Shown here: in pieces, positions 16,761 through 25,876 of the stretch
Position numbering within the stretch: the first letter of the stretch is position 1
How the letters are laid out: each line of letters opens with the position of its first letter
Assembly (NCBI GenBank): GCA_050943735.1
Contig: JBMNPT010000004.1
Location: 1-64,000 of the forward strand
Direction: 5' to 3'
Source of the DNA: JBMNPT01 sp050943735
GTDB taxonomy: Bacteria > Bacillota > Clostridia > Oscillospirales > RGIG577
DNA length: 64,000 bases
Notes under the pieces: generated by a model
What the model was told of the DNA's origin: nothing
Databases searched by the model: none
What the model saw: only the letters and a program-made list of their open reading frames with translations
Position numbers and translations under genes: made by a program

Positions 16761-17459
16761 TTATCCGTTCTGACGATGGTATTGGGCATAGGCTTCTTCG
16801 TCGGCCGCCTGCTTTTCCGCAATGGCCTCCTGCAGCATCATGTCCTTTACTTTCATCAATCGGGTCTGATTGCCCCGCTCGTTTTCATCCAGCTTCATGG
16901 TGATGTATTTGATGGTCTCCTCCAGCTGAGGGATCATCACATACTCCAGCGCATTGACACGACGGCGGGTTTTTTCAATTTCCTGCGCCAGCAAACTGGC
17001 CTCTTTTTCCATGGCGGCCAGCTTGAGCATCACCGGAAACACCTCTGCCAGACCGGCAATGGCGCTGTCCAGCTCGCCGCTGGTGGAAGCATAACCGTAC
17101 GGATAGATGTTGCTGGCATCCTCCGCCGATGTGCGGAAATCAAACACCGGTACATCCACACTCATCACGTTTTTGCTGCCTACCTCAATGCTGACGCCCT
17201 GTTTGGGGTACATGAGCGCCTCTTCCATCACCTGGGCCGACATGACAGCACTGGCAATGGTAAAGCTTCCATATACCTCCTGCAGCATGCTCTCCACCTG
17301 CTCCCGCAGCACCTTGTTTTCCCGGGCCAGCTCCAAAAACCGCTTCATCAGCTCATCGCGCTTGTCTTTGAGCAGTTTATGCCCCCGGGTGGCAGTGCGC
17401 AGCCGTTTCTTCAAAGAGGTGAGCACCATACGGGTGGGGTTCACATTCAGTCTTGCCAC
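16761..17459 (-). CDS. ntpD: V-type ATP synthase subunit D
   Basis: A 232-residue central-stalk subunit starting at GTG (GGGGAGG four bases upstream). The N-terminal RLNVNPTRMVLTSLKKRL segment and the long antiparallel helices (about 1-75 and 135-215) are typical; the middle holds the short beta hairpin region. Subunit D rotates inside the A3B3 head and carries torque between ATP hydrolysis and the membrane ring. It is the last gene of the nine-gene operon, 12 bases after ntpB, and is followed at once by a strong terminator. Confidence 0.95.
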   Translation of the reverse strand: MARLNVNPTRMVLTSLKKRLRTATRGHKLLKDKRDELMKRFLELARENKVLREQVESMLQEVYGSFTIASAVMSAQVMEEALMYPKQGVSIEVGSKNVMSVDVPVFDFRTSAEDASNIYPYGYASTSGELDSAIAGLAEVFPVMLKLAAMEKEASLLAQEIEKTRRRVNALEYVMIPQLEETIKYITMKLDENERGNQTRLMKVKDMMLQEAIAEKQAADEEAYAQYHRQNG

Positions 17460-17471
17460 TGTCCTCCCCCC

Positions 17472-18866
17472 TTACTTGGCCGCCGGATCATAGGCCTCTG
17501 TGGGCAGATACTTATCCAGATTCTTATCGCTGATTCGCTTGAGCTCACTCCGGGGCAGGATGGTCAGCAGCTTCCAGCCAATGGCCAGTGTCTCTTCAAT
17601 GGTCCGGTCATTCTCATACCCCTGAGATACATATTCATTCTCAAAGGCATCGGCAAATTTGGCGTACAATTTATCTATATCCGTGAGCGCCGCTTCGCCC
17701 AGAATGGCCATCAGCTCCTTACACTCCTTGCCACGGGCATAGGCCGCGAACAACTGGTTCATGGTATCCGCATGGTCCTCCCGGGTCTTGCCGGTGCCGA
17801 TGCCCTTATTTTTCAGTCGGGACAGTGACGGAAGCACATCAATGGGAGGGGTGATATTTTTCCGGTACAACTCTCTGGAAAGAATGATCTGTCCCTCGGT
17901 GATATAGCCGGTCAAATCGGGAATGGGGTGGGTTTTATCGTCCTCCGGCATGGTGAGAATGGGGATCATGGTGATGGAACCTTCGCAATCCCGCTTCTTG
18001 CCGGCCCGCTCGTACATGGTGGCCAGGTCGGTATACAGATAACCGGGATAGCCACGACGTCCGGGAACTTCCTTCCGGGCAGCAGACACCTCACGCAGCG
18101 CCTCCGCATAGTTGGTGATGTCGGTAAGGATGACCAGCACATGCATGTGCTTCTCAAAGGCCAGATACTCTGCCGCAGTCAGCGCCATACGGGGAGTGGA
18201 GATTCTTTCCACCGCAGGGTCGTTGGCCAGATTCATAAAGAGCACGGTACGGTCAATGGCTCCGGTACGCCGGAAGTCGGACACAAAGAAGTCCGCCTCC
18301 TCATAGGTGATGCCGATGGCGGCAAACACCACGGCAAAATTGCTTTCCCCACCCAGTACCTTGGCCTGACGGGCGATCTGCGCCGCCAATTCGGCGTGGG
18401 GCAGACCTGACCCGGAAAAAATGGGCAATTTCTGGCCACGCACCAAGGTATTCAAACCATCAATGGCCGACACGCCGGTCTGAATAAATTCCGAGGGATA
18501 GTCCCGAGCAGCTGGGTTCATGGGCAACCCGTTGATGTCCAGCTTCTGCTGGGGAATGATCTCAGGTCCGCCATCCTTGGGACGGCCCATACCGTCGAAC
18601 ACACGTCCCAGCATGTCGTCGGATACCGCCAGCTGCATGCCATGGCCCAGAAAACGCACTTTGGATTCTGCCAGGTTGATGCCGGCGGCGCTATCAAACA
18701 GCTGTACCAGCGCATTGTTTCCATTGACCTCCAGCACTTTGCACTGCCGGATTTCCCCGTTGGGCAGTTGAATCTCGCCCAGTTCATCATAGGTCACATT
18801 TTCCACTGATTTGACCAGCATCAGAGGGCCGGCCACTTCTGCTATGGTTTTATATTCTCGCATCAT
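17472..18866 (-). CDS. ntpB: V-type ATP synthase subunit B (non-catalytic)
   Basis: A 464-residue subunit that forms the A3B3 head with subunit A. Family blocks are clear: EVAGPLMLVKSVENV at the N-terminus, GRVFDGMGRPKDGGP near 90, PIFSGSGLPHAELAAQIARQ near 150 and DITNYAEALREVSAAR near 250. As expected for the regulatory subunit there is no functional P-loop (SGSGLPHAE replaces it). It begins three bases after the ntpA stop, so the two are translationally linked. Confidence 0.96.
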   Translation of the reverse strand: MMREYKTIAEVAGPLMLVKSVENVTYDELGEIQLPNGEIRQCKVLEVNGNNALVQLFDSAAGINLAESKVRFLGHGMQLAVSDDMLGRVFDGMGRPKDGGPEIIPQQKLDINGLPMNPAARDYPSEFIQTGVSAIDGLNTLVRGQKLPIFSGSGLPHAELAAQIARQAKVLGGESNFAVVFAAIGITYEEADFFVSDFRRTGAIDRTVLFMNLANDPAVERISTPRMALTAAEYLAFEKHMHVLVILTDITNYAEALREVSAARKEVPGRRGYPGYLYTDLATMYERAGKKRDCEGSITMIPILTMPEDDKTHPIPDLTGYITEGQIILSRELYRKNITPPIDVLPSLSRLKNKGIGTGKTREDHADTMNQLFAAYARGKECKELMAILGEAALTDIDKLYAKFADAFENEYVSQGYENDRTIEETLAIGWKLLTILPRSELKRISDKNLDKYLPTEAYDPAAK

Positions 18867-18869
18867 GGT

Positions 18870-20639
18870 TTATTCCCCCTCTCCGCCGGTCAGCGCGGCA
18901 ATGCTCTCAGCCAGTTCTCTGTCGATGTCCGCGTAGGCCTGCTTAACACCGCTCTCCGGAATGTATTTGAAACGGCCGATCTTCTCCCGCACCGGAAGAT
19001 CAATCAACTTGTTGAAATCCGCTCCGGCTGCCAACGCTTCCACCCCACGATGATAGAAACCCATAATCAGCCGCAGCATATCAAACTGCTTTTCCAGAGA
19101 AGTATAGGTATCCACTTCGTCAAAGGAGTTCTGATGCAGATAGTCCTCACGGATGGAACGGGCAGCTTCCAGTTTGATGCGGTCCCCATAAGAAAGGGCA
19201 TCCACACCCACCAGCTGCACAATTTCATTCAGTTCTGCCTCTTCCTGCAACAGGCGCATTACATCGCCCCGCAAACGGCTCCAGTTTTTATCCACATTGG
19301 CATCAAACCACTTATTCAGCTTATCCACATACAGAGAATAGCTGGTGAGCCAGTTGATGGCAGGGAAATGCCGCTTATACGCCAGTTGAGCGTCCAATCC
19401 CCAGAATACCTTTACAATTCGCAGAGTGGCCTGAGAAACCGGCTCGGAAATATCACCGCCGGGAGGCGATACTGCCCCAATGGCGGACAGAGCACCCTCT
19501 CGTCCCTGACTGCCCAGACTGATCACCTTGCCTGCGCGTTCATAAAAAGAGGCCAGACGAGAACCCAGATAAGCGGGATAGCCTTCTTCACCAGGCATTT
19601 CTTCCAGCCGGGAGGACATCTCACGCAATGCCTCAGCCCAACGGGAAGTGGAGTCGGCCATCAGTGCCACCGAGTATCCCATATCCCGGAAGTACTCCGC
19701 AATGGTGATGCCCGTATAAATGGAAGCCTCTCGGGCAGCCACAGGCATATCCGACGTGTTGGCGATCAGCACCGTCCGCTTCATGATGCTCTCCCCAGTC
19801 TTGGGGTCCTTCAGCTCGGGGAACTCCATCAGTACGTCGGTCATTTCGTTGCCGCGTTCGCCGCAGCCGATATAAACCACAATCTCCGCATCCGCCCACT
19901 TGGCCAGCTGATGCTGTGTCACTGTCTTACCGCTACCAAAGGGGCCCGGGATGGCCGCCACACCGCCCTTGGCAATGGGAAACAGCGTATCAATCACTCG
20001 CTGACCGGTGACCAACGGCATATCCGGCGCCAGCTTTTCCCGGTAGGGACGGCCGCGCCGCACCGGCCACTTCTGCATCATGGTCAGCTCTTTCACCGAA
20101 CCGTCTGCCTGTTTCACCCGGCATACGGTTTCTTCCACTGTAAAATCGCCGGACAGAATTTCCACCACTTCACCACTGATTCCGTGGGGCACCATGATCC
20201 GCTGCTCCACCACAATGGTCTCCTGCACCGTACCAATGATATCACCCGGCACCACCTGTGCCCCCACCTCCACAGTGGGCACAAAGGTCCATTTTTTCTC
20301 ACGATTCAGCGAGGGCACCTGAATGCCCCGGGAAATGTTGGAGCCCGCCAGTTTGCGCATCTCCTCCAGAGGCCGCTGAATGCCATCGTACATGGTTTCT
20401 ATGAGGCCCGGGCCCAGTTCCACGCTCAAAGGCGCACCGGTACTCACCACCGGAGCCCCTGGTCCCAGTCCCGCAGTCTCTTCATATACCTGAATGGACG
20501 CACGGTCTCCCCGCATTTCAATGATTTCGCCGATGAGGCCCTGGTCACTCACCCGAACCACGTCGAACATATCCGCATCCTTCATGCCCTCGGCAATGAC
20601 CAGAGGGCCGGATACCTTGACTACCTTTCCTTGGCTCAT
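18870..20639 (-). CDS. ntpA: V-type ATP synthase catalytic subunit A
   Basis: A 589-residue catalytic subunit. The Walker A GPFGSGKTVTQHQ lies near 232, the catalytic Glu is in GCGERGNEMTDVL near 258, and MADSTSRWAEALREMSSRL marks the adenine-binding region near 330. The non-homologous region characteristic of A/V-type A subunits is present at about 115-190. It hydrolyses or makes ATP at the A/B interface. The gene follows ntpG (F) after 30 bases. Confidence 0.97.
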   Translation of the reverse strand: MSQGKVVKVSGPLVIAEGMKDADMFDVVRVSDQGLIGEIIEMRGDRASIQVYEETAGLGPGAPVVSTGAPLSVELGPGLIETMYDGIQRPLEEMRKLAGSNISRGIQVPSLNREKKWTFVPTVEVGAQVVPGDIIGTVQETIVVEQRIMVPHGISGEVVEILSGDFTVEETVCRVKQADGSVKELTMMQKWPVRRGRPYREKLAPDMPLVTGQRVIDTLFPIAKGGVAAIPGPFGSGKTVTQHQLAKWADAEIVVYIGCGERGNEMTDVLMEFPELKDPKTGESIMKRTVLIANTSDMPVAAREASIYTGITIAEYFRDMGYSVALMADSTSRWAEALREMSSRLEEMPGEEGYPAYLGSRLASFYERAGKVISLGSQGREGALSAIGAVSPPGGDISEPVSQATLRIVKVFWGLDAQLAYKRHFPAINWLTSYSLYVDKLNKWFDANVDKNWSRLRGDVMRLLQEEAELNEIVQLVGVDALSYGDRIKLEAARSIREDYLHQNSFDEVDTYTSLEKQFDMLRLIMGFYHRGVEALAAGADFNKLIDLPVREKIGRFKYIPESGVKQAYADIDRELAESIAALTGGEGE

Positions 20640-20669
20640 GTTGTCACCGTCATTCCTTTCCGATTCCCG

Positions 20670-20990
20670 TCAGGCGTCGCCAAACAGGATATCCGCGCCC
20701 ACAGCGCGCTCCACCGATTTTTTTACGCCCGACATACCGATCCCCCGGCTGCCATCCCGTCCGGGGATGGGAATCACTGCCGGAAGCCGCATATCCTGAT
20801 AGACGGCCAGTTCCGTCTCCATACCCTCGCACAGATTTTCTGTGATATAGATAATCGCATATCCTTCACCGGCCATGCGATGCAATGTCTGCGCCATTTC
20901 CTCACCGGTGTTGCAGGGGAATACATCCAGGCCCACTGCCTTGAATCCCGACACACTCTCCCGGTCGCCGATCACTCCGATCTTATACAT
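20670..20990 (-). CDS. ntpG: V-type ATP synthase subunit F
   Basis: A 106-residue stalk subunit with the family start MYKIGVIGDRESVSGFKAVG and the ITENLCEG segment near 55-62. It binds subunit D at the rotor tip and tunes activity. Its ATG overlaps the end of ntpC by eight bases, with GAGGG upstream. Confidence 0.92.
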   Translation of the reverse strand: MYKIGVIGDRESVSGFKAVGLDVFPCNTGEEMAQTLHRMAGEGYAIIYITENLCEGMETELAVYQDMRLPAVIPIPGRDGSRGIGMSGVKKSVERAVGADILFGDA

Positions 20991-21990
20991 AGGTTTCCCT
21001 CAGTCTTTCCCGGATCTGCTCCGGCGGCAAAGCGGCCAGCTTTCCCGCCATGATGATCCGCACCGTTTTGATCTCGCTTTCTTTGGCCAACAAATATCCC
21101 ACCAGCGGTTCCAATCCAAAAGCGACATATTTGCTGTTTCTGATATAACCCATCAGGCGATTGTCACACAACTTTTCCAGGGTGGTAAAACGCCCTTTCT
21201 CCTTCAGCTCCTGCGCTCCCTGGGAAGTGGCATCCTGCAGACCATAGGCCAGCAAGCGATCCGCAAACTGCAGCAAATCTTCCTCGTAGCTGGCAATAAA
21301 CAGTTTTTCAGAGATATCCCCTCCAGGCAAAAAGACCCGGCTGAAATCATCCCAGCCCTTTCCCATTCTGCGCATACGGGCAAAGGTTTTGAGGTTGATG
21401 ATGTCGATGAGCAACCGCACATACCCCTGCAGATACGCATTGCCAGTGGACTTGGCTGCCGCTGCCATATCGTGGTAACAGGCCCGGTCCAAAATCAGAT
21501 CCACCTGCTGAGGGTCCCCGGTACGGGCAAATGCATCCAATACATCTGCCATGCCCTGGGCCATATCAGGCGTCAGTTCCATGCTATTTCTCTCCCGTAC
21601 AGCCGAGGCCATCTTTTGAGCCTCAATGCTGCCGCTGTCCATCAGCAATGGGGTGGGGTCTGTATTTTGGAATTCGGCCTTTAACAGTACTTTCAGATTG
21701 TGATAATCAGCCGGATATTGAAACAGTTTGAACAAATCCTGGTTGGGAGCTACCTCCATCACAAAACTGTATGTCTTTTGCTGTTCTTCCTCCAGCAGGT
21801 GCTCAAACTGCCAGGGTGCCACCTGCTCTTCGCTGTTTCCATAGCCCATTTCGTACAGCACCTTCAGAGCATCCGCCGGAGTTTTTGCCTCAATCATCCG
21901 TTCGGCCCGTTCCCGCCCCAGCATATCTTTTTCTCTGCCGCGTACCCGGGCGGTGGCAAACAGATAATCCTGCTCTCTGATTTTTTCCAA
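20983..21990 (-). CDS. ntpC: V-type ATP synthase subunit C (d-type)
   Basis: About 335 residues from a TTG at 21990, chosen because AAAGGAGG lies seven bases upstream and the product then begins LEKIREQDYLFATARVR, as in the family. An in-frame ATG further upstream adds 25 unrelated residues overlapping ntpE. All-helical protein with the vATP-synt_AC39 segments (AEFQNTDPTPLL, FARMRRMGKGWDDF). It forms the socket that joins the central stalk to the membrane ring. Confidence 0.92.
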   Translation of the reverse strand: MEKIREQDYLFATARVRGREKDMLGRERAERMIEAKTPADALKVLYEMGYGNSEEQVAPWQFEHLLEEEQQKTYSFVMEVAPNQDLFKLFQYPADYHNLKVLLKAEFQNTDPTPLLMDSGSIEAQKMASAVRERNSMELTPDMAQGMADVLDAFARTGDPQQVDLILDRACYHDMAAAAKSTGNAYLQGYVRLLIDIINLKTFARMRRMGKGWDDFSRVFLPGGDISEKLFIASYEEDLLQFADRLLAYGLQDATSQGAQELKEKGRFTTLEKLCDNRLMGYIRNSKYVAFGLEPLVGYLLAKESEIKTVRIIMAGKLAALPPEQIRERLRETYV

Positions 21991-22024
21991 AGTCCCTCCT
22001 CCTTTCGGTGGGATCTCCGCCTGC

Positions 22025-22600
22025 TCAGGTGCCGAATAATGTTTGAACCACCCGGGGCGTTTCATCCTCCCGGATACTATCCACCAGAGTTTCCAGCGTG
22101 TTGTTGATTTCTATCGCGCCGCTGCGCAGCACAAAACCGCCCCGAATGGGAAGGGTTTCTTCGCCCAAAGTCACCTTCTTACCCATAGATTGCAGCAATG
22201 TCACCACTTTGGGCGCCACCGTATCATGATCTTTCTGATTAAAATGAAGAGTGCCTTCCTCGGCCAGCTGGCTGGCCATCTCAGTCAAAAAGGCAATGTA
22301 CTGGCTCTCTTCCAGACTGCACAGCCGGTCCAATGTTTTGTCAAAGGCCCGGGAAACCGCATCCTGTTTCACAGCCAGCTTCTGTTTACGAGCTTCCAGC
22401 TCCGCCACCGAAATCCGGCGCTTCACCAGAGTTTCTCCGTCATGGCCCGCCTTTTCTCTTGCATCGGCCAATTGCCTTTCCGCCTGACGGCGCGCTTCCG
22501 CCAGAGTCTCCTCCCGGCGGCTCTGGGCTTCCTGCCGGATGCGTTCCGCTTCCTGACCCGCGTCCTGCACAATCTGCTCTGTGATTTTTTCAATACTCAT
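22025..22600 (-). CDS. ntpE: V-type ATP synthase subunit E (peripheral stalk)
   Basis: A 191-residue subunit: residues 1-95 form a long charged helix rich in Glu, Arg, Ala and Gln, and 100-191 form the globular head-binding domain (ETLPIRGGFVLRSGAIEINN). It pairs with subunit H to make the peripheral stalk that holds the head still. The gene lies between the ring gene and ntpC. GAGG is ten bases upstream of ATG. Confidence 0.93.
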   Translation of the reverse strand: MSIEKITEQIVQDAGQEAERIRQEAQSRREETLAEARRQAERQLADAREKAGHDGETLVKRRISVAELEARKQKLAVKQDAVSRAFDKTLDRLCSLEESQYIAFLTEMASQLAEEGTLHFNQKDHDTVAPKVVTLLQSMGKKVTLGEETLPIRGGFVLRSGAIEINNTLETLVDSIREDETPRVVQTLFGT

Positions 22601-22626
22601 GCAATCACATCCTCAACTTTCCGCCA

Positions 22627-23100
22627 TCACACCTGAATGCCCAGCAGCATCAGGAAGGATACCAGCAAAGCCAACACCGCATAGGTCTCCACCATAGCGG
22701 CAAAAATCATACCTTTGGACAGTTCTTCAGGACGCTTGGCCACCATCATAATACCAGCCGCAGCTGCCTTGCCCTGAGCAATGGCGGAGATAATGCCTAC
22801 TACGCCAATGGGAATCCCTGCCATCAGAATTGCGGCACCCTGTGCCACTTCCAGCGACACGATGCCAGCGCCACCTACCATACCGATCTTCTGCATAATC
22901 AGGAAGGCAATCAAGAGGCCGTAAATGCCCTGTGTACCAGGCAGCGCCTGCAAAACCAGTGTCTGGCCAAACTTTTTGGGGTCTTCCGCCACCACACCGG
23001 CGGCCGCCTGTCCCGCAATGCCTACACCAAGCGCACTACCAATTCCTGCCAGAGCAGCCACTGCCGCACCCAAAACTGCCAACATAGTTCCCGTAGTCAT
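22627..23100 (-). CDS. ntpK: V-type ATP synthase rotor subunit K (proteolipid, Na+ type)
   Basis: A 157-residue protein with four membrane helices, a duplicated double hairpin as in Enterococcus NtpK. Residues matching that enzyme's Na+ site are in place: Leu53, Thr56, Gln57 and Tyr60 in LPGTQGIY, Gln109 in SAIAQG, and Glu138 in MVETYAVL. Only the second hairpin carries the ion-binding Glu, so each ring would have one ion per four helices. The Thr-Gln pair next to the Glu is the accepted mark of Na+ coupling; Na+ use here is therefore inferred from residues. Strong AAAGGAGG upstream, expected for the subunit needed in most copies. Confidence 0.95.
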   Translation of the reverse strand: MTTGTMLAVLGAAVAALAGIGSALGVGIAGQAAAGVVAEDPKKFGQTLVLQALPGTQGIYGLLIAFLIMQKIGMVGGAGIVSLEVAQGAAILMAGIPIGVVGIISAIAQGKAAAAGIMMVAKRPEELSKGMIFAAMVETYAVLALLVSFLMLLGIQV

Positions 23101-25080
23101 TTATTGTTCCTCCTTTGTGATATTCACATATTTGGTGTTTTTTCTAAAAGGCCGGAATGCTTCTCCGCCGCCCTCATAAAACTTCCCAAAAAATTCCACA
23201 TATTGCAAACGGCTGGCGTGAACAAACGAGCCCAGTGCATTAATGGCAAAATTAAAGGTATGACCGCCAATAAATACCACTGCCAGCACAATGGCTCCGC
23301 CAATGCCGCCGCCCATCAATGACCCCATGGTATTGATGACCGTAGCCACTACACCTGTGGCCAATCCCAAAGCCAGCAGACGGGAATAGGATAAGATGTC
23401 CGAAAGATAGGATGTAATGTCGTATAAACTCATCACACCGCCAAACACCTTCATAATTCCCTTGTTGTGACGTCCGCCGGTCAGTACCAATACCACCGCT
23501 CCTGCGATGGCCAACCACATACCCACTGTAGAGAGTGTGGCTCCGCCTACTGCCCACAATGGCAATCCCAGAATGATGCAGTACCAGGGGACAATATCCA
23601 GCGCTGCATCCAGTCCATTTCCATCCCGGGCTTCCATATACAACTTGACGGCCATGCCGGTAAACAGATGAACCACGCCCAAAATACAGGAAAAAATGAG
23701 CAATGTCATGGGCTGCTGTACCGGATCAAACCACACCGCAAGGGTAAAATCTGTGGGATATTGAATGCCGAAAAAGGTCTGTCCAATCACTTGAATGATA
23801 TTGCCAAACCAGCCGCCAAACAGAATGCCCCAGAAGGTGGTAGAAATACCACACCAGAAAAACATGTCCACCAGTTTTTTGAACATGCCTTCCAGCCGGA
23901 AACGTTTGGCCACCGTAAAGCATCCCACTGCCATCACAATTCCATACGCCGCGTCGCTGAGCATCATTCCAAAGAAGATGCAGTAAAATGCAGCGAAAAA
24001 TGGAGTGGCGTCAATCCCATGGTAGGCAGGGAGGCTGTACATGTCCGTAATGGCCTCGAAGGGTTTCACAATGCCGCAGTTGTTTAGCAGTACCGGAGCT
24101 TCTTCCTCCTTGGGCACCGGAACAATCTCATACCAGCATCCGGCTTGTTCCAGCGTCTGCCGAACAGCCTGCTCACAGTTGTTTGGAAGATAGCCTTCCA
24201 GATAAAACGCAGAGCGGGTTCGGAGCAAACGCCCCCGGATCTTTTGCTGGTCCCGCTCCATCACCAGTTGATCATGCAGGAATTCCAATGTATGGCGATG
24301 AACGCTGATTTCACTGATCTTCCTGCGGATCTCATCCATTTGTTCATTCAGCTGCTTCAGCCGAACCTGACAGTCGTCCAGTTCCTGTTGGGCAGTGCCT
24401 TTTATATCTTTGAAGTGCACCGTATTGAATCCCAGCTGTTTCAAACCATCCAACACCGCCGGCTGTTCCTGCCGCAGGCAAAGCACCATAAAATAATGCT
24501 GTTCCGCATCACTGCTCACCAGCTGCACCTGGCTTTTTTCAGTGATCTTGGATACCTGAAGCTCCACCTCCTGGGGTTCTGCCGCCGAAGGAAGCACCCC
24601 CAGCATCACAGCTGTACGCCGAGTCCCTTCCATAGATAATGGAACTTGCAAAGATTTCCATGGAACCAGACTTTGCATGGTAGTGTGTAATCGGTTTTCC
24701 TGGGTTCGCAAATCATTCCACTGATTGAGCAGGTCATTCACCTGCTCCACCAATTGCTCCATTTCCACCCGGCGTTCCAATTGACGGTCAAACTCTTCCC
24801 GGCTCACTATACGACGAGTGAAAATCAATGGCTTTTTACTCTGATCATACTGTTCCAGCGCTTGCAGCACAGTGGATACTTTTTGCAGCTTTGCTTCCAA
24901 TTTTGCTGTGGCATCCTCGTCCGAATCGCGCTGTACCAACTCTTTCCAATGATCATCGGCCAAATGAGCATCCTGAGCGGTGAGCTCCACCACGCCCAAA
25001 TCCATCAGAGCATGAAGCAATGGTTCTCGGGCTTTCTGCAGTCCCACTGCAGAAAGCTTTTTCATTTCAACAATTGCCAT
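23101..25080 (-). CDS. ntpI: V-type ATP synthase subunit I (a-type stator)
   Basis: A 659-residue protein: a cytoplasmic half (1-340) with long coiled-coil helices and a membrane half (about 345-659) with roughly seven or eight segments, including PFFAAFYCIFFGMMLSDAAY, TFWGILFGGWFGNIIQ and SRLLALGLATGVVA. The conserved Arg that faces the ring Glu is expected in the last but one helix region (YSRLLALGL). It forms the two ion half-channels. Its start overlaps the H gene by 14 bases and its ribosome site is weak, so translation probably depends on coupling. Confidence 0.94.
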   Translation of the reverse strand: MAIVEMKKLSAVGLQKAREPLLHALMDLGVVELTAQDAHLADDHWKELVQRDSDEDATAKLEAKLQKVSTVLQALEQYDQSKKPLIFTRRIVSREEFDRQLERRVEMEQLVEQVNDLLNQWNDLRTQENRLHTTMQSLVPWKSLQVPLSMEGTRRTAVMLGVLPSAAEPQEVELQVSKITEKSQVQLVSSDAEQHYFMVLCLRQEQPAVLDGLKQLGFNTVHFKDIKGTAQQELDDCQVRLKQLNEQMDEIRRKISEISVHRHTLEFLHDQLVMERDQQKIRGRLLRTRSAFYLEGYLPNNCEQAVRQTLEQAGCWYEIVPVPKEEEAPVLLNNCGIVKPFEAITDMYSLPAYHGIDATPFFAAFYCIFFGMMLSDAAYGIVMAVGCFTVAKRFRLEGMFKKLVDMFFWCGISTTFWGILFGGWFGNIIQVIGQTFFGIQYPTDFTLAVWFDPVQQPMTLLIFSCILGVVHLFTGMAVKLYMEARDGNGLDAALDIVPWYCIILGLPLWAVGGATLSTVGMWLAIAGAVVLVLTGGRHNKGIMKVFGGVMSLYDITSYLSDILSYSRLLALGLATGVVATVINTMGSLMGGGIGGAIVLAVVFIGGHTFNFAINALGSFVHASRLQYVEFFGKFYEGGGEAFRPFRKNTKYVNITKEEQ

Positions 25081-25393
25081 CCATCTTCACGACCCTTCTC
25101 AACAAATCAGATACTGCCAGTTCCATTCGGGTATCAGCCAACTGTGTCAGTTCCTGATTTTCTTCTGCTGACCGGCGCATCACCTGCTCATATACCTCCT
25201 GCGCCCGTTTCTCGGCCGCTTCCATCTCCTGTTTGTACAGCGAATCGGCTGCCATTTCCGCCTGCCGGAGAATCTCTTCGGCTTCCCGGGCATCACTAGC
25301 TGCCATTTGCTTAGCCTGTGCCTGTGCTTCCCGTTTCAGCTGATCGGCGCGTTCTTCCGCTTCTTTAATCGTCCGAATCCATTCGATTGACAT
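25067..25393 (-). CDS. ntpF: V-type ATP synthase subunit H/G (peripheral stalk)
   Basis: A 108-residue coiled-coil protein from the ATG at 25393 (AGGTGG seven bases upstream; longer readings add an unlikely leader). Nearly the whole chain is a charged helix (IKEAEERADQLKREAQAQA). Its position just before ntpI matches the NtpF/AhaH-type partner of subunit E in the peripheral stalk. It is the first gene of the operon, about 55 bases after a consensus promoter. Confidence 0.85.
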   Translation of the reverse strand: MSIEWIRTIKEAEERADQLKREAQAQAKQMAASDAREAEEILRQAEMAADSLYKQEMEAAEKRAQEVYEQVMRRSAEENQELTQLADTRMELAVSDLLRRVVKMDGNC

Positions 25394-25455
25394 TCTGTCA
25401 CCACCTGTCATCAGTAAAATGTCCAATAAATTCAAAAGTTGTCACTTTTATCCTC

Positions 25456-25484
25456 ATTATAAATCCCCCCATTTCCTTTGTCAA
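25456..25484 (-). promoter_or_regulatory. Consensus sigma-A promoter of the V-ATPase operon
   Basis: On the minus strand TTGACA (25479-25484), exactly 17 bases, then TATAAT (25456-25461): a perfect match to the housekeeping consensus. The sequence upstream is very AT-rich with A/T tracts that may act as an UP element. Strong constitutive expression is inferred. Confidence 0.9.
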
Positions 25485-25830
25485 TGAATTCTATTCAAGT
25501 GCCACGATGTTTTTTTATTCACTTCCATCATTTCCTATTTTTGCATTTTCACTAATCAAATGATTGAAATTCATAATTTGTTCAATTTTTAATTTATCAC
25601 ATTTATTCTTCTAATTTCTTTTATTTTCTACGAATTATTGCTAATTTAATTGTAAAATGTTAAATTCTTCCGATGCGAATATGCAAGTTTCCCTTCCTTA
25701 TCTTTCATTTTGTGCAATTTGTATGCTTCTTGCAACTTCAACTACATTTTCGTTACATTAGCAGCACATCTGGGTTGTTATTTTCTTGTCTATCCCTTTT
25801 CATTTTCCCGCCGACGCAAAAAAATTATGC
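25485..25830. other. AT-rich gap between HAD gene and V-ATPase promoter
   Basis: About 350 bases, much more AT-rich than the flanks, with no credible reading frame of its own. It holds the possible UP element of the V-ATPase promoter near 25490-25660 and otherwise shows nothing I can name. Confidence 0.6.
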
Positions 25831-25865
25831 AAAAAATCCCGGGCACCAAAAGTGGTTCCCGGGAT
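25831..25865 (-). terminator. Terminator of the miaB-to-HAD gene run
   Basis: Stem ATCCCGGG/CCCGGGAT with further ACC/GGT pairing and a TTTT loop, then six T on the minus strand (25831-25836). It lies 12 bases after the HAD stop codon and ends the long housekeeping run. Confidence 0.9.
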
Positions 25866-25876
25866 CAAAAATGACC

